A stretch of 53,152 nucleotides of DNA from Candidatus Poribacteria bacterium. Its GTDB lineage: Bacteria > Poribacteria > WGA-4E > WGA-3G. How positions within the stretch are numbered: the first letter of the stretch is position 1; each line of letters begins with the position of its first letter. This document shows positions 9,297-17,744 of this stretch, one piece after another. The notes under the pieces are model-generated. The model searched no databases, had not been told where the DNA came from, and saw nothing but the letters and a program-made list of their open reading frames with translations. The stretch covers positions 1 to 53,152 of the forward strand of contig JAGWBV010000042.1 of the NCBI GenBank assembly GCA_021295715.1. Direction: 5' to 3'. Position numbers and translations under genes: made by a program.

Positions 9297-9677
9297 ATGC
9301 AGGAAAAGCGATATTTTACGCTTGAAGAAGCAAATCAATGCATCCCCGAATTAGTTGATGAAATTTCACTGTTAAGAGCAATAAGAGCGCAACTCGCAGG
9401 GCTTCACGCAGAAATTACCCCACTCTTGGAGGTGGTTTCCTCCAATGGTGGCAGTCAGCATACTCCCGCCCTACTCAATGCAACGAAACGCTTTCAGGAA
9501 GTTCTGGATCGGATTGAGGCACGCGGGTGTCATCTAAAAGGGCTGGATCCGGGATTAGTCGATTTCCCACACCTCCGCAACGGCAAAGAGGTCTACCTCT
9601 GTTGGCGGATGGGTGAAAAGAAGATCCGCTACTGGCATGAAATTGAGGACGGATTTGAAGGACGACAGTCGTTGTAG
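9297..9677 (+). CDS. DUF2203 family protein
   Basis: A 126-residue cytosolic protein of the DUF2203 family, whose function is unknown. The N-terminal FTLEEANQCIPEL and the long central helix (about residues 20-95) are typical. The C-terminal VYLCWRMGEKKIRYWHEIEDGFEGRQ is the family signature. The start is ATG at 9297, with GTGAGGAG about 9 bases upstream and a consensus-like promoter. It converges with thiD, with 9 bases between the stops. Confidence 0.8.
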   Translation: MQEKRYFTLEEANQCIPELVDEISLLRAIRAQLAGLHAEITPLLEVVSSNGGSQHTPALLNATKRFQEVLDRIEARGCHLKGLDPGLVDFPHLRNGKEVYLCWRMGEKKIRYWHEIEDGFEGRQSL

Positions 9678-9686
9678 TCAGTGCAC

Positions 9687-10472
9687 CTACGACCTAAAAA
9701 AATGGTTCGTGGGACCGTGTCCGTGCCCGATGTCTAAAGCGTGCTGGATTGCACCGGTGATGTACGCCTTTGCCGTATTGATAGCGGCACTCAAATCTTT
9801 CCCGTGGGCAAGTTGCGTCGCGATTGCCGCCGAGTAGGTGCAGCCTGTACCGTGCGTGTTTTCTGTCTCGATCCGTTCCGCCTGGAAAAAAGTCCATTGA
9901 CCATCGCAATAAAGCACATCAGTGGCTTCCTTGTTTCCGATAAGATGCCCACCTTTGACAAGGACAGCATGACAACCGAATGCCCCGATCGCCTTGGCGG
10001 CACTTTTGGCGTCGTCTATGCTCTGGATGTCCTGTTGCGCGAGTAGCTCTGCCTCGTAAACGTTAGGTGTAATCACTGTCGCAAGCGGAATCAACGCTGT
10101 TTTGAGGCTATCAATTGCCTCCTCTTTTAACAGTGGAAATTTGCTTTTGGAAATCATCACTGGGTCTACAACAATGGCTGGCGGTGTATATTCCCGCAAT
10201 TTCCCCGCAACCGCCTCGACAATCGCTGACGAGGAGAGCATCCCCGTTTTGACGCTGGCGACCTCAAAATCCGTAAAAACGGCGTCTAACTGCGCTTCAA
10301 TCAGTGGAATAGGTAAGTCAAAAGCATCTGTGACCGCGACCGTGTTCTGTGCTGTAACGGAAGTAATCGCTGACATTGCGAAGCCACCATTCGCCGAGAT
10401 CGCTTTGATGTCTGCTTGTATGCCTGCGCCTCCACCTGAGTCTGAACCTGCAATCGTTAAAATCTGTTTCAT
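9687..10472 (-). CDS. thiD: Hydroxymethylpyrimidine (phosphate) kinase ThiD
   Basis: A 261-residue ribokinase-fold enzyme that phosphorylates HMP and HMP phosphate in thiamine synthesis. Evidence is the N-terminal TIAGSDSGGGAGIQADIKA, the central VVDPVMISKS, TPNVYEAELL and VLVKGGH, and the C-terminal anion hole THGTGCTYSAAIA. The frame is open 22 codons further upstream to an ATG at 10538. Family members begin directly before the TIAGSDS strand, so I place the start at 10472. Neither ATG has a strong Shine-Dalgarno sequence. A ThiE/TenI-type gene lies 360 bases upstream on the same strand, but the gap makes a shared transcript doubtful. Confidence 0.9.
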   Translation of the reverse strand: MKQILTIAGSDSGGGAGIQADIKAISANGGFAMSAITSVTAQNTVAVTDAFDLPIPLIEAQLDAVFTDFEVASVKTGMLSSSAIVEAVAGKLREYTPPAIVVDPVMISKSKFPLLKEEAIDSLKTALIPLATVITPNVYEAELLAQQDIQSIDDAKSAAKAIGAFGCHAVLVKGGHLIGNKEATDVLYCDGQWTFFQAERIETENTHGTGCTYSAAIATQLAHGKDLSAAINTAKAYITGAIQHALDIGHGHGPTNHFFRS

Positions 10473-10602
10473 TTTTTCGTCTGCTGTTGGTTTTACTGTG
10501 TTTGAACCATTAGGCGTAGAGTTAAGAAAGGACTTCATCGTAGGTTGGGTTGAGCGGATACTATTGAAGCCCTAATAGTTTGTCAACGTTATTTTGACTT
10601 TT

Positions 10603-10645
10603 TGTAGGTGTTTTTGATTGGGTATTTCCTGCAGGTAGAACGGAG
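10603..10645 (+). repeat. R4 dispersed repeat, copy 1
   Basis: The sequence around TGTAGGTGTTTTTGATTGGG with the following GGTAGAACGG recurs at 25099-25140 with few changes. The 360-base gap between thiD and the ThiE/TenI gene (10473-10834) holds this element, an adjacent short inverted pair ACCGACAAAATCGGT, and otherwise nothing I can name. Confidence 0.55.
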
Positions 10646-10834
10646 TGAAAACCGACAAAATCGGTCGAGTACACCTATCAGTTTAGATGTGACAGACTAC
10701 TAACACATCAAAGGAAAGTGAATCTATATCCAAACATTCTCGTTAGAGAGATAGCAAGTGAAACCCAACACTCCTCCATCTCCGTCCTAAATTGATGCGT
10801 GTAAGTTTTACTGCGTCTAATCCAATCTACGATG

Positions 10835-11455
10835 TTAGCATAAAGCGGCAAGATAGTGTTTCGCTTGTATGCTCGCACCTTTAGGTGACATAACACCTGA
10901 CATCACAGCCACCCCGAAAGTGCCAGCACTTAAGCATTCCGACACTCTGGTGGGTGTAATACCTCCCAATGCAAAAACTGGCAGTTTCACACCTTCGACC
11001 ACTTCAGCGAGGCTCGCTGTGCCGACAGCGGGAACGTATCCCGGTTTGCTTGCTGTGGCGTAGATAGGACTATAGGTCACAAAATCGCACCCCTCTGCTT
11101 CCCGTTTCTTTGCTGCATCAAAAGAGTGCACGGAGCATCCAACGTAGAAGTTATCGCCGGCCTCGGTTGCCTTTACGGAATCTACGGATTCTGAATTCGC
11201 TGGAAGATGGATCCCCGCAGCACCGACATCACTGGCAACACTCGTATGTGTATTGATAAAAAGTTTTGCTTCGTAATTATGACACAATTCTGCAATAGGT
11301 TGTGCCAATTTAATCAATTCAGTCTCGCTTAAATCTTTCTCACGTAATTGGAAGGCGGTGACGCCTACGTCCAGTAATTCCAAGATAACATCGATTAATG
11401 GAGTGGGCGCGCATCGGTGTCTATCAGTGATGGCGTACAGCTTAAAGTCGATCAT
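10835..11455 (-). CDS. ThiE/TenI family protein, probably thiazole tautomerase-like
   Basis: A 206-residue TIM barrel of the thiamine-phosphate synthase / TenI superfamily, with YAITDRHRC at the N terminus, FQLREKDL on the next strand and FALGGITP with AVMSGV at the end. Two features point to TenI rather than ThiE. The Mg-binding Asp of the ThiE IIND motif is replaced (FINTHTSV). The usual GVHLGQ is GIHLPAN, as in TenI proteins. CSVHSFDAA supplies the His expected in TenI. It would then aromatise the thiazole tautomer rather than couple thiazole and pyrimidine. Its ATG abuts the rsmB stop with no gap, suggesting coupled expression. Confidence 0.75.
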   Translation of the reverse strand: MIDFKLYAITDRHRCAPTPLIDVILELLDVGVTAFQLREKDLSETELIKLAQPIAELCHNYEAKLFINTHTSVASDVGAAGIHLPANSESVDSVKATEAGDNFYVGCSVHSFDAAKKREAEGCDFVTYSPIYATASKPGYVPAVGTASLAEVVEGVKLPVFALGGITPTRVSECLSAGTFGVAVMSGVMSPKGASIQAKHYLAALC

Positions 11456-12850
11456 TTATTCTGTCGGAACCCGTCGGAGGCGTGCTGCAAACGTACCGTC
11501 AACCCCGTGTTCGTGTGGAAAAGTCTGGACGAAACCTTGTGGTGTTATCGCACTCAGCGGAACGTTGGGCAGGAAACGTCGTGCGTTTTCCACCCTATAC
11601 ATCGGAAAGTCTACCAAAAATCGCTGGATGACGTCCTCGTTTTCCATTCGCTCTATACTGCAGGTGCTGTAGACGAGAATGCCGCCCGGCTTGATGTGTG
11701 CCGCTGCGTTCTTCAGCAGGTTATATTGTATTTCGCTGAGGGCGCGAACCTGTTTGAGCGTTTTGTTCCATCGGATGTCAGGATGTCGCCGAAGTGTTCC
11801 GAATCCTGAACAGGGGGCATCAATAAGCACAGCATCCGCTGTTTTGATAAACTCCAAGTCAGCTTTCGTCGCATCCATTACACGCGTCTCAACGTTGTGT
11901 GCCTCGACGCGTCGGCAGTTCTTTTGCAACAACGCTATTTTTTCTGCTGAGGCATCCACGGCGATAATTTTTCCGGTATTCTTCATGAGATGTGCCAAAT
12001 GCGTCGTCTTCCCACCCGGTGCAGCACACAAATCTACGATGAATTCCGCGTCTTCCGGTGAGAGTAGATGTGCCACTAACATGGCACTCTCATCTTGGAC
12101 ATAGATGTCATTTCGGTTAAGAATGTCTTTCAATGTCAGTTCACCAGCAGCGTCGAAATTAGTGATTGTTCGGTTTTCGAGTGCTATCCCGTCAGGCGCG
12201 ATTTTGGAAAGGAACGCGGGTAAGCCTTTCGTTTCCAAAAATTGGCAAACTTCTCCGCGTTGGGTCAGGAGGGTATTTACACGGAACGCGAGCGGTGCGG
12301 TTTGGTTGCTTGCACGGCAGAACGCCAGTGTCCACGAAACGCCGTGTGTGTGAAGCCATCGCTTTACTAACCATGTTGGATAGGACAGCGAGAACGCAAT
12401 GTGTTCTGTCGGGTTTGTATCGAGTGGTGGATAGTCGAGCCTTGTGCCTTCGCGTTGGATGGAGCGGAGCACTGCATTGATGAACCCCGCGGTCTTCCGT
12501 CGATTGGAAGATTTACGTGGGCGCGAAGGAACGAGTTGGACGGTTTCAAAGATCGCTGCGTGTGCAGGTATCCCATCAAGATGTAGCAGTTGGAACGCAC
12601 CGAGACGTAGGATATTACGATGTCTCGTGTCTAACTGAAATCTGGGATTGATAAACTGATTGAGCACCCAGTCCAGTTGCTTCTGCCACCGAATAACGCC
12701 GTAGACAAGCCCGTTTACCAATCGGCGCTCGCGTCCCTCAAGTGCGTTCCGCCCGAATGCACTGTCAACAACGGATGCTATTGATGCGCTGCTGTGCGAG
12801 AGGGTCAACAGGCATTCTAAGGCGACTGTGCGCGCATTCATATCTCGCAA
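11456..12850 (-). CDS. rsmB: 16S rRNA (cytosine-5) methyltransferase RsmB
   Basis: A 464-residue protein with an N-terminal NusB-like RNA-binding helical domain (about residues 1-140) and a C-terminal SAM-dependent methyltransferase domain. VDLCAAPGGKTTHLA is the SAM loop. IDAPCSGFGTLRRHPDIRW carries the conserved motif IV Cys, and VYSTCSIERMENED carries the catalytic motif VI Cys. It methylates C967 of 16S rRNA. An ATG three codons in (MNARTVA) is an equally possible start. The downstream ThiE/TenI gene begins at the next base after the stop. Confidence 0.9.
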   Translation of the reverse strand: MRDMNARTVALECLLTLSHSSASIASVVDSAFGRNALEGRERRLVNGLVYGVIRWQKQLDWVLNQFINPRFQLDTRHRNILRLGAFQLLHLDGIPAHAAIFETVQLVPSRPRKSSNRRKTAGFINAVLRSIQREGTRLDYPPLDTNPTEHIAFSLSYPTWLVKRWLHTHGVSWTLAFCRASNQTAPLAFRVNTLLTQRGEVCQFLETKGLPAFLSKIAPDGIALENRTITNFDAAGELTLKDILNRNDIYVQDESAMLVAHLLSPEDAEFIVDLCAAPGGKTTHLAHLMKNTGKIIAVDASAEKIALLQKNCRRVEAHNVETRVMDATKADLEFIKTADAVLIDAPCSGFGTLRRHPDIRWNKTLKQVRALSEIQYNLLKNAAAHIKPGGILVYSTCSIERMENEDVIQRFLVDFPMYRVENARRFLPNVPLSAITPQGFVQTFPHEHGVDGTFAARLRRVPTE

Positions 12851-12934
12851 TAACGCGAAGGGTCGGATTCACTGTCCCGATGCCTCGCGAGTCTCCTTTG
12901 TTTTGACAGTAATTCGTCTAACAGAACGCCAAAA

Positions 12935-13207
12935 TTACGCTGCTTCTGCAGTGAGGGCATGCAATTTGCGGATGAGTCGGGACTTTTGACGGTTCGCTGT
13001 CCCTTTTTTGATAACACCTTTACTGGCAGCTCTATCTAAGAGGCTGGCTATGGTTCGGCACAGTTCCTGTGCTGTTTCGATGTTACCTTCCGCAAGGGCG
13101 GTTTCTGTTTGTTTCATCACTGTCCGAATCGTTGCTTTACGGTGTCGATTGCGTATCCGCTTTGTGTTGTCCGCACGTGCGTGTTTCTTTGCAGATTGTC
13201 GATGCAA
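12935..13207 (-). CDS. rpsT: 30S ribosomal protein S20, TTG start
   Basis: A 90-residue, highly basic helical protein: HRQSAKKHARADNTKRIRNR, then a long helix and GVIKKGTANRQKSRLIRKL at the C terminus, all as in S20. An ATG-started frame begins 16 codons upstream. However, a strong AAAAGGAG (13216-13223, minus strand) sits inside that extension, 8 bases before a TTG at 13207. The TTG start gives the normal S20 length, so it is preferred. S20 binds 16S rRNA and stabilises the 30S body. Confidence 0.88.
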   Translation of the reverse strand: MHRQSAKKHARADNTKRIRNRHRKATIRTVMKQTETALAEGNIETAQELCRTIASLLDRAASKGVIKKGTANRQKSRLIRKLHALTAEAA

Positions 13208-13432
13208 AACAAATACTCCTTTTGAAAACTTGTGTCCCGATGATCTTAATGACAATCGAGGTGTTAACTGCCTTTTATACTATATGTACTTAATGATACC
13301 ACAAAATATCGGGTTTGTCCATATTTTTTGAAGGTTGCTGCGTGAAGTGGATTTAATATTTCATGTTTTGCTGAACCCACAATAGCGAAGGGTCTCATGC
13401 TGTGAAGAGTCCTAAACACGGCGAAAACCTAT

Positions 13433-13461
13433 TTGATTTCTCACCACAAAGGTTGTAAAAT
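13433..13461 (+). promoter_or_regulatory. Sigma-70 promoter of the secreted propeller protein
   Basis: TTGATT (13433-13438), 17 bases, TAAAAT (13456-13461), with an upstream TTG extension. Transcription would begin near 13468, directly before the AAAGGAG at about 13470-13476. This excludes the longer reading-frame start at 13433 and supports translation from the ATG at 13484. Confidence 0.6.
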
Positions 13462-13483
13462 ATATATCAAAGGAGAATGCTTG

Positions 13484-15259
13484 ATGAAATTATCTTCCCT
13501 TCTACTGATGTTCACGATAAGCATCGGATTTTGCACTGCTGTAGCGGCAGCACCCCAAGACCCTATTGACACACCCCCATGGCAACCCACAGGACAATAC
13601 ACACATCCCGATATCCAAGAAAGCTCCGGCATCGTCGCGAGCCGACAGTTTGAAGGCGTCTATTGGACGCTCAACGATTCTGGTAATCCCGCGGCACTTT
13701 ATGCCACAAAACTCAATGGCGAATTAATCCAAAAGATCGCAATAAAAGGTTCAGGGAACTTCGATTGGGAGGCACTCGGAATTGATGACAAAAATCAACT
13801 CTGGATAGGCGAGATTGGCAATAACAGTAGGTTGCGGTTCGATCTGAAGGTCGTTGTCATCGCAGAGCCAGATCCATTCGCTGAAACGGAAGCGGAGGTC
13901 ATCGCAAGTTATCCGTATCGGTACCCGAATGAAAATGTAGATGCCGAAGGACTCTTTATTGTTGCAGGGGTCCCTTATATCGTCTCTAAAGAGCGCGAAC
14001 GCGCAGTGCTTTATCGGTTCCCTGCTCTGAAACCAGATACGAAACAGGTATTGGAAAGGATTGGCGAATTCACCGGAGCAAAGTGGGTTACGGGTGCCGG
14101 AGTGTCCGAAGACGGAACCCGACTTGCTGTCTGTACTTACGACGCACTCTGGGTATATCGCGGCACGACAGATGATTTAGCGCAGATGATTCAGAGTACA
14201 CCGTGGCACTTACCTCACAGTTTCTATGGGGAAGCGGTCTGTTTTGATGGCTACGATCTCGTTTTGACAAACGAGGCGAGAGACCTCTACTATCTCCCGC
14301 AATTTTGGTATGAGAAGGAATGGACATTACCACCCAAGAACACCCACTCGGCTATTGACCTATTACCTAAGACAACAACACGCGGCATAGCAGTCCAGAC
14401 AGAAAGTTACCAAGCGGTGGGTATTGATATTAATGGGAGCCATGTCGCTCTCACGCCGAAAACTGCTGGGCAGGCGGCTGCCTTGACCGTCCCAATTGAA
14501 GTCCCTTATAGAAATATTTATGAAATTCGTGCTGTTTTAATGCGTGGACCGGAGTATGCGCACGTCCAATTGTCTATAGATGACGCAACAGTCGGTGTGC
14601 CTTACGATTGTTATTCTTCTGAATCGATAGCTGGGACATTGGTTTCATTTGGGACTGCCCCTTTGAATGCCGGTGAAAATCAGATTACGTTCAGTGTTGT
14701 TGGAAAGGGATCCGAAGCCACAGGCTATAAAATTGGTATTGATTCCTATCAAGTGTTGAACGCCTCACCGTTCGTGGAGCACTACGCCGTTTTAGGTCCG
14801 TTTCCCAAGACAGATGTTGCTACCCTTGATAAATTGCTGCAGTCTGGCAGCCGATTGGACTTGGAGAAAACTTACACAGGCGTTGATGGCAAACCCGTCC
14901 GCTGGCAGGAAATGACTACAAGGGCGGACGGGTATCTCGATTTACGTAAAGATCTCACGCTTACCACAATGACTGTTGGGTACACGTTAGTGTACGTCTA
15001 CACACCAAAGGCGACCGATTCTATGATGTTGATTGGAAGCGATGACGAAATTGCTGTTTGGTTAAACGGAACTGAAATTCATCGGAAAAGCATTGACGCT
15101 GGCGCAACGGCAGATGCAGATGCGGTTCCGTGCCAACTGAAAGCCGGATGGAATACGGTGCTATGCCAAAAAGTCGATCTTGGCTGGTCGTGGGGACTCT
15201 ATTTAAGATTCACGGACGCAGATCAGATTCTCAGATACGCTACCCAACCTACAGACTAA
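13484..15259 (+). CDS. Secreted protein, predicted beta-propeller plus C-terminal carbohydrate-binding-like domain
   Basis: A 591-residue exported protein. The ATG at 13484 has AAAGGAG 8 bases upstream and begins a clear signal peptide (MKLSSLLLMF..AVAAA, cleavage near residue 23). An upstream start is unlikely because a promoter overlaps it. Residues about 30-290 have propeller-like strands, including SSGIVASRQ, WTLNDSGNPAALY and DWEALGIDDKNQLWIGEIGN. Residues about 320-590 contain beta-sandwich-like repeats, ending in GWNTVLCQKVDLGWSWGLYL. This resembles domains that accompany sugar-active enzymes, but I see no catalytic site. The function is unknown. Confidence 0.7.
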   Translation: MKLSSLLLMFTISIGFCTAVAAAPQDPIDTPPWQPTGQYTHPDIQESSGIVASRQFEGVYWTLNDSGNPAALYATKLNGELIQKIAIKGSGNFDWEALGIDDKNQLWIGEIGNNSRLRFDLKVVVIAEPDPFAETEAEVIASYPYRYPNENVDAEGLFIVAGVPYIVSKERERAVLYRFPALKPDTKQVLERIGEFTGAKWVTGAGVSEDGTRLAVCTYDALWVYRGTTDDLAQMIQSTPWHLPHSFYGEAVCFDGYDLVLTNEARDLYYLPQFWYEKEWTLPPKNTHSAIDLLPKTTTRGIAVQTESYQAVGIDINGSHVALTPKTAGQAAALTVPIEVPYRNIYEIRAVLMRGPEYAHVQLSIDDATVGVPYDCYSSESIAGTLVSFGTAPLNAGENQITFSVVGKGSEATGYKIGIDSYQVLNASPFVEHYAVLGPFPKTDVATLDKLLQSGSRLDLEKTYTGVDGKPVRWQEMTTRADGYLDLRKDLTLTTMTVGYTLVYVYTPKATDSMMLIGSDDEIAVWLNGTEIHRKSIDAGATADADAVPCQLKAGWNTVLCQKVDLGWSWGLYLRFTDADQILRYATQPTD

Positions 15260-15295
15260 AAATCAATTAAGCAATATTAAGAAATCAATATCAGG

Positions 15296-15390
15296 TTTTG
15301 AGAAAGGGTGGAAGCAGAGGAAGACTGGAAGAAACCGCGTATCCGCGCTCTTCCAAACTTCCATGCTTCCAATCTTCCAACCAATTTTGG
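15296..15390. repeat. Imperfect inverted repeat of GGAAG units
   Basis: The left arm carries GGTGGAAGCAGAGGAAGACT and GGAAGA. The right arm carries TCTTCCAAACTTCC, ATGCTTCCA and ATCTTCCAACC. The loop is AACCGCGTATCCGCGC. It follows the propeller gene and could terminate it, but the pyrimidine and purine triplet-like units are typical of a dispersed element. The rest of the gap to 15529 is A/T rich, includes CCCCTCCTAC (a half of the palindrome at 31911), and shows no gene. Confidence 0.6.
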
Positions 15391-15529
15391 AATCAAAAAC
15401 ACAATTTTAATATTGAAACTTGCTTACAGAAAGCCAAACCCCTCCTACCTGTACCCATTTTCATAGATTCAACGTTAAACGTTGTAGATACGTATATCAC
15501 TAACTCAAAACAGCAATGGGGTGTATCCG

Positions 15530-17467
15530 ATGCAGTTCAATTTTATTCAAAGGAGTAGGCAACGCCTGCTGCGAATCATACAGAAAATCGGTATTGTCGG
15601 GATGGTATTGGCAACCGTATCCGTTTCCGCGGGGACTTCCAGCATAAGCCAACGGGATATTTTTGTCGGGGCAAGTGCCCGCGCCGTCGGGATGGGCAGT
15701 GCGTTCACCGCAGGTCCCTCCGCGACCAACGGTTTTCTATGGAACCCGTCTTCATTAGGATTTATGGATGGTGTGGAAGTCAACATGGGCGGAATGCCGT
15801 TTCCGGGAAATTTCTCAAGCCGAGATCAGGCGTTTTCAGTCGCCGCGAATCCACAAACGTTCGGTGTGACGAACAGAAATCTCGGAAATGTCTCCTTCGC
15901 GACGTGGTTGGATGGATGGAAAAATAACACGACGGAATCTACTCAGATTGTCCTGTTAGGATACGGACTCGCGCTCGGACAGCGTGCCTCGGCGGGTGCG
16001 AACCTGCGCTACTATCAGAACAACACACCCATCAGAACCAATTTTCTATGGAGCGTGGACTTAGGGATGCAGTTCGCCTATCCGTTGCAAAAATGGGGTG
16101 ATTCCCTAACAGTCGGCATGAATTTTTCTGAATTGAGCAACGGCATTCGTGAAAACGGTGCGCTTCTTGAGAGCGCACCTTTAGCCGCACGCTTCGGGAC
16201 GACTTATGAGTTAGGTGGAGACACACTCTTTTCCGCAGATCTCGCTGTCCGAGGCGCGAATAATGTCAACTGGGGGGAACGACTCCGATTGCACTTCGGC
16301 GCGGAACATTGGTTTATTGATGGGCACGTCGGGCTGCGCTTCGGTTATACCGCTTTGACCGCTTCTGAGAGGTTTTGGAGTGGTGAATTAGCACGCGGAC
16401 TGAGTTTCCGAAATTCCGCCGGACAACTTGATTATGCCTATGTGAGTGGCAGTGAATTAGAACAAGGTGTGCATTGGATCTCGGCGACATTACGTTGGGA
16501 TGGAGGCGATATGGTACCTATATCGGTGGCAACCCGCACCGAGCCATCAGATGCTGAGGAAGCTGGACCGATTTTAATGCCGGAGACACTCGAAATAGAC
16601 CCTGAAACGCTTGATGGAACATTGGATCTCTCTGAACCCGCAATTTCGCCAAACGGCGATGGTGTATCGGATAGCACTACATTTCGTTTGCGTCTTGGCG
16701 AAGATGACACCGTTCCCCTCCGGTGGCAGTTGGACATCCGTGATGAGTACACCGAAAGCGTATGGCAAAAATCTGGGACAGGTGTGCCAGCGGAAGGTGT
16801 GGTCTGGGGCGGTTTCTCAGATACCGGCAACTTGGTGCCTGATGGGAATTATGAGGTTCAATTCCACGTTCTCGACGCACAAGACACGCGATACCTCATG
16901 GATACCGGGACGGTGACAGTAGATCTCATTCCAACGACACTGGAACTCTTCGCGAAAACACCGACAACTGTCGGCGTGAAGGCATGGGACATCAATCCGC
17001 TTGACTATTGGAAACTTGAACTTTTCGATGCAGAAAACGTACTTATTGAGCAGGCGGAGGGAAACGGTTCACCGCCTGCCGAAGTCGTTTTAAACAAGAT
17101 CCGAGCGAATCCGAACGCTGTTTACACTGGTAAGTTAGACGTTCGGGACATTGCTGGCAATCAGAGCATGGAACAGACGCAACTACAGTTTCGGGTGAGC
17201 AGTCAACCAAAAAGAGCGTCGGTATCGAGTAAGATGACGCTCATGGTAGGTTCATTTGTAGAACTTTATTACGCCGAAGCAATGGAGGAGAGATTGCGGT
17301 TGCAGAATCCCGATCAGAAGGTCGCCCTCCGTGTCGCTACTGTTGACGGAAGAACGATGCATCGCGTAACGATCGGCGAATTCAACACACGAGCAGAATC
17401 AGCAGAATTGAAGCAACACATTCAAGAGACCCTCGGAATAGAACCAGTATTGATTGCGCTCCAATAG
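15530..17467 (+). CDS. Outer-membrane PorV/UPF0164-like barrel fused to FlgD-like and SPOR domains
   Basis: A 645-residue exported protein. A basic N terminus (QRSRQRLLRIIQK) and hydrophobic stretch form the signal peptide, cut near SVSAG. Residues about 35-310 match the PorV / UPF0164 type of barrel: DIFVGASARAVGMGSAFTA, then FLWNPSSLGF and many amphipathic strands. Residues about 365-460 contain SPNGDGVSDSTTFRLRL, an FlgD-type Ig-like domain common in secreted proteins. The last 75 residues (MTLMVGSFVELYYAEAMEER to the end) look like a SPOR peptidoglycan-binding domain. The combination suggests an envelope-anchored outer-membrane protein. A GTG at 15521 is an alternative start. Confidence 0.75.
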   Translation: MQFNFIQRSRQRLLRIIQKIGIVGMVLATVSVSAGTSSISQRDIFVGASARAVGMGSAFTAGPSATNGFLWNPSSLGFMDGVEVNMGGMPFPGNFSSRDQAFSVAANPQTFGVTNRNLGNVSFATWLDGWKNNTTESTQIVLLGYGLALGQRASAGANLRYYQNNTPIRTNFLWSVDLGMQFAYPLQKWGDSLTVGMNFSELSNGIRENGALLESAPLAARFGTTYELGGDTLFSADLAVRGANNVNWGERLRLHFGAEHWFIDGHVGLRFGYTALTASERFWSGELARGLSFRNSAGQLDYAYVSGSELEQGVHWISATLRWDGGDMVPISVATRTEPSDAEEAGPILMPETLEIDPETLDGTLDLSEPAISPNGDGVSDSTTFRLRLGEDDTVPLRWQLDIRDEYTESVWQKSGTGVPAEGVVWGGFSDTGNLVPDGNYEVQFHVLDAQDTRYLMDTGTVTVDLIPTTLELFAKTPTTVGVKAWDINPLDYWKLELFDAENVLIEQAEGNGSPPAEVVLNKIRANPNAVYTGKLDVRDIAGNQSMEQTQLQFRVSSQPKRASVSSKMTLMVGSFVELYYAEAMEERLRLQNPDQKVALRVATVDGRTMHRVTIGEFNTRAESAELKQHIQETLGIEPVLIALQ

Positions 17468-17485
17468 CATCTTTTCCCTAACAAC

Positions 17486-17612
17486 GGGTAGGTGCGGTTT
17501 CTAATCGTGCTACTCCAATCTGGTAGGTGCGGTTTCCAATCGCACCCTTTCTTTTTGTAGGAGCGAGCTTTGCTCGTGATACCCTCCGCTGGCGATGTTT
17601 CTAACCTCGCCT
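17486..17612. repeat. Cluster of three short palindromic repeats (R5 family)
   Basis: Three consecutive elements follow the barrel gene. They are GTAGGTGCGGTTTCTAATCG, a second copy at 17523-17547 ending in CGCACC, and GTAGGAGCGAGCTTTGCTCG (17557-17576), followed by GGCGATGTTTCTAACCTCGC (17585-17605). The first matches the perfect palindrome at 40904-40931, and the last matches a palindrome inside a coding sequence at 43633-43652. No gene is visible between 17468 and 17744. Confidence 0.75.
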
Positions 17613-17744
17613 ATCGCAAACAACTCGCCAATCAAAATTGAGACCGCAATCCTGTTCATCCTAAAATCTTGAAAATCCTGATTCAGACAATATACACTCA
17701 AATTACCAACATCTACTCACTGATGGCTGACTGCTGATTGCCGT

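Noticed and set aside
10473-10538. An N-terminal extension of ThiD of 22 residues
   Set aside because: The family starts at the strand MKQILTIAGSDS, and the upstream ATG has no ribosome-binding site.
15298-15558. An 86-codon plus-strand frame between the propeller and barrel genes
   Set aside because: It is composed of the GGAAG inverted repeat and low-complexity sequence and overlaps the start of the barrel gene.
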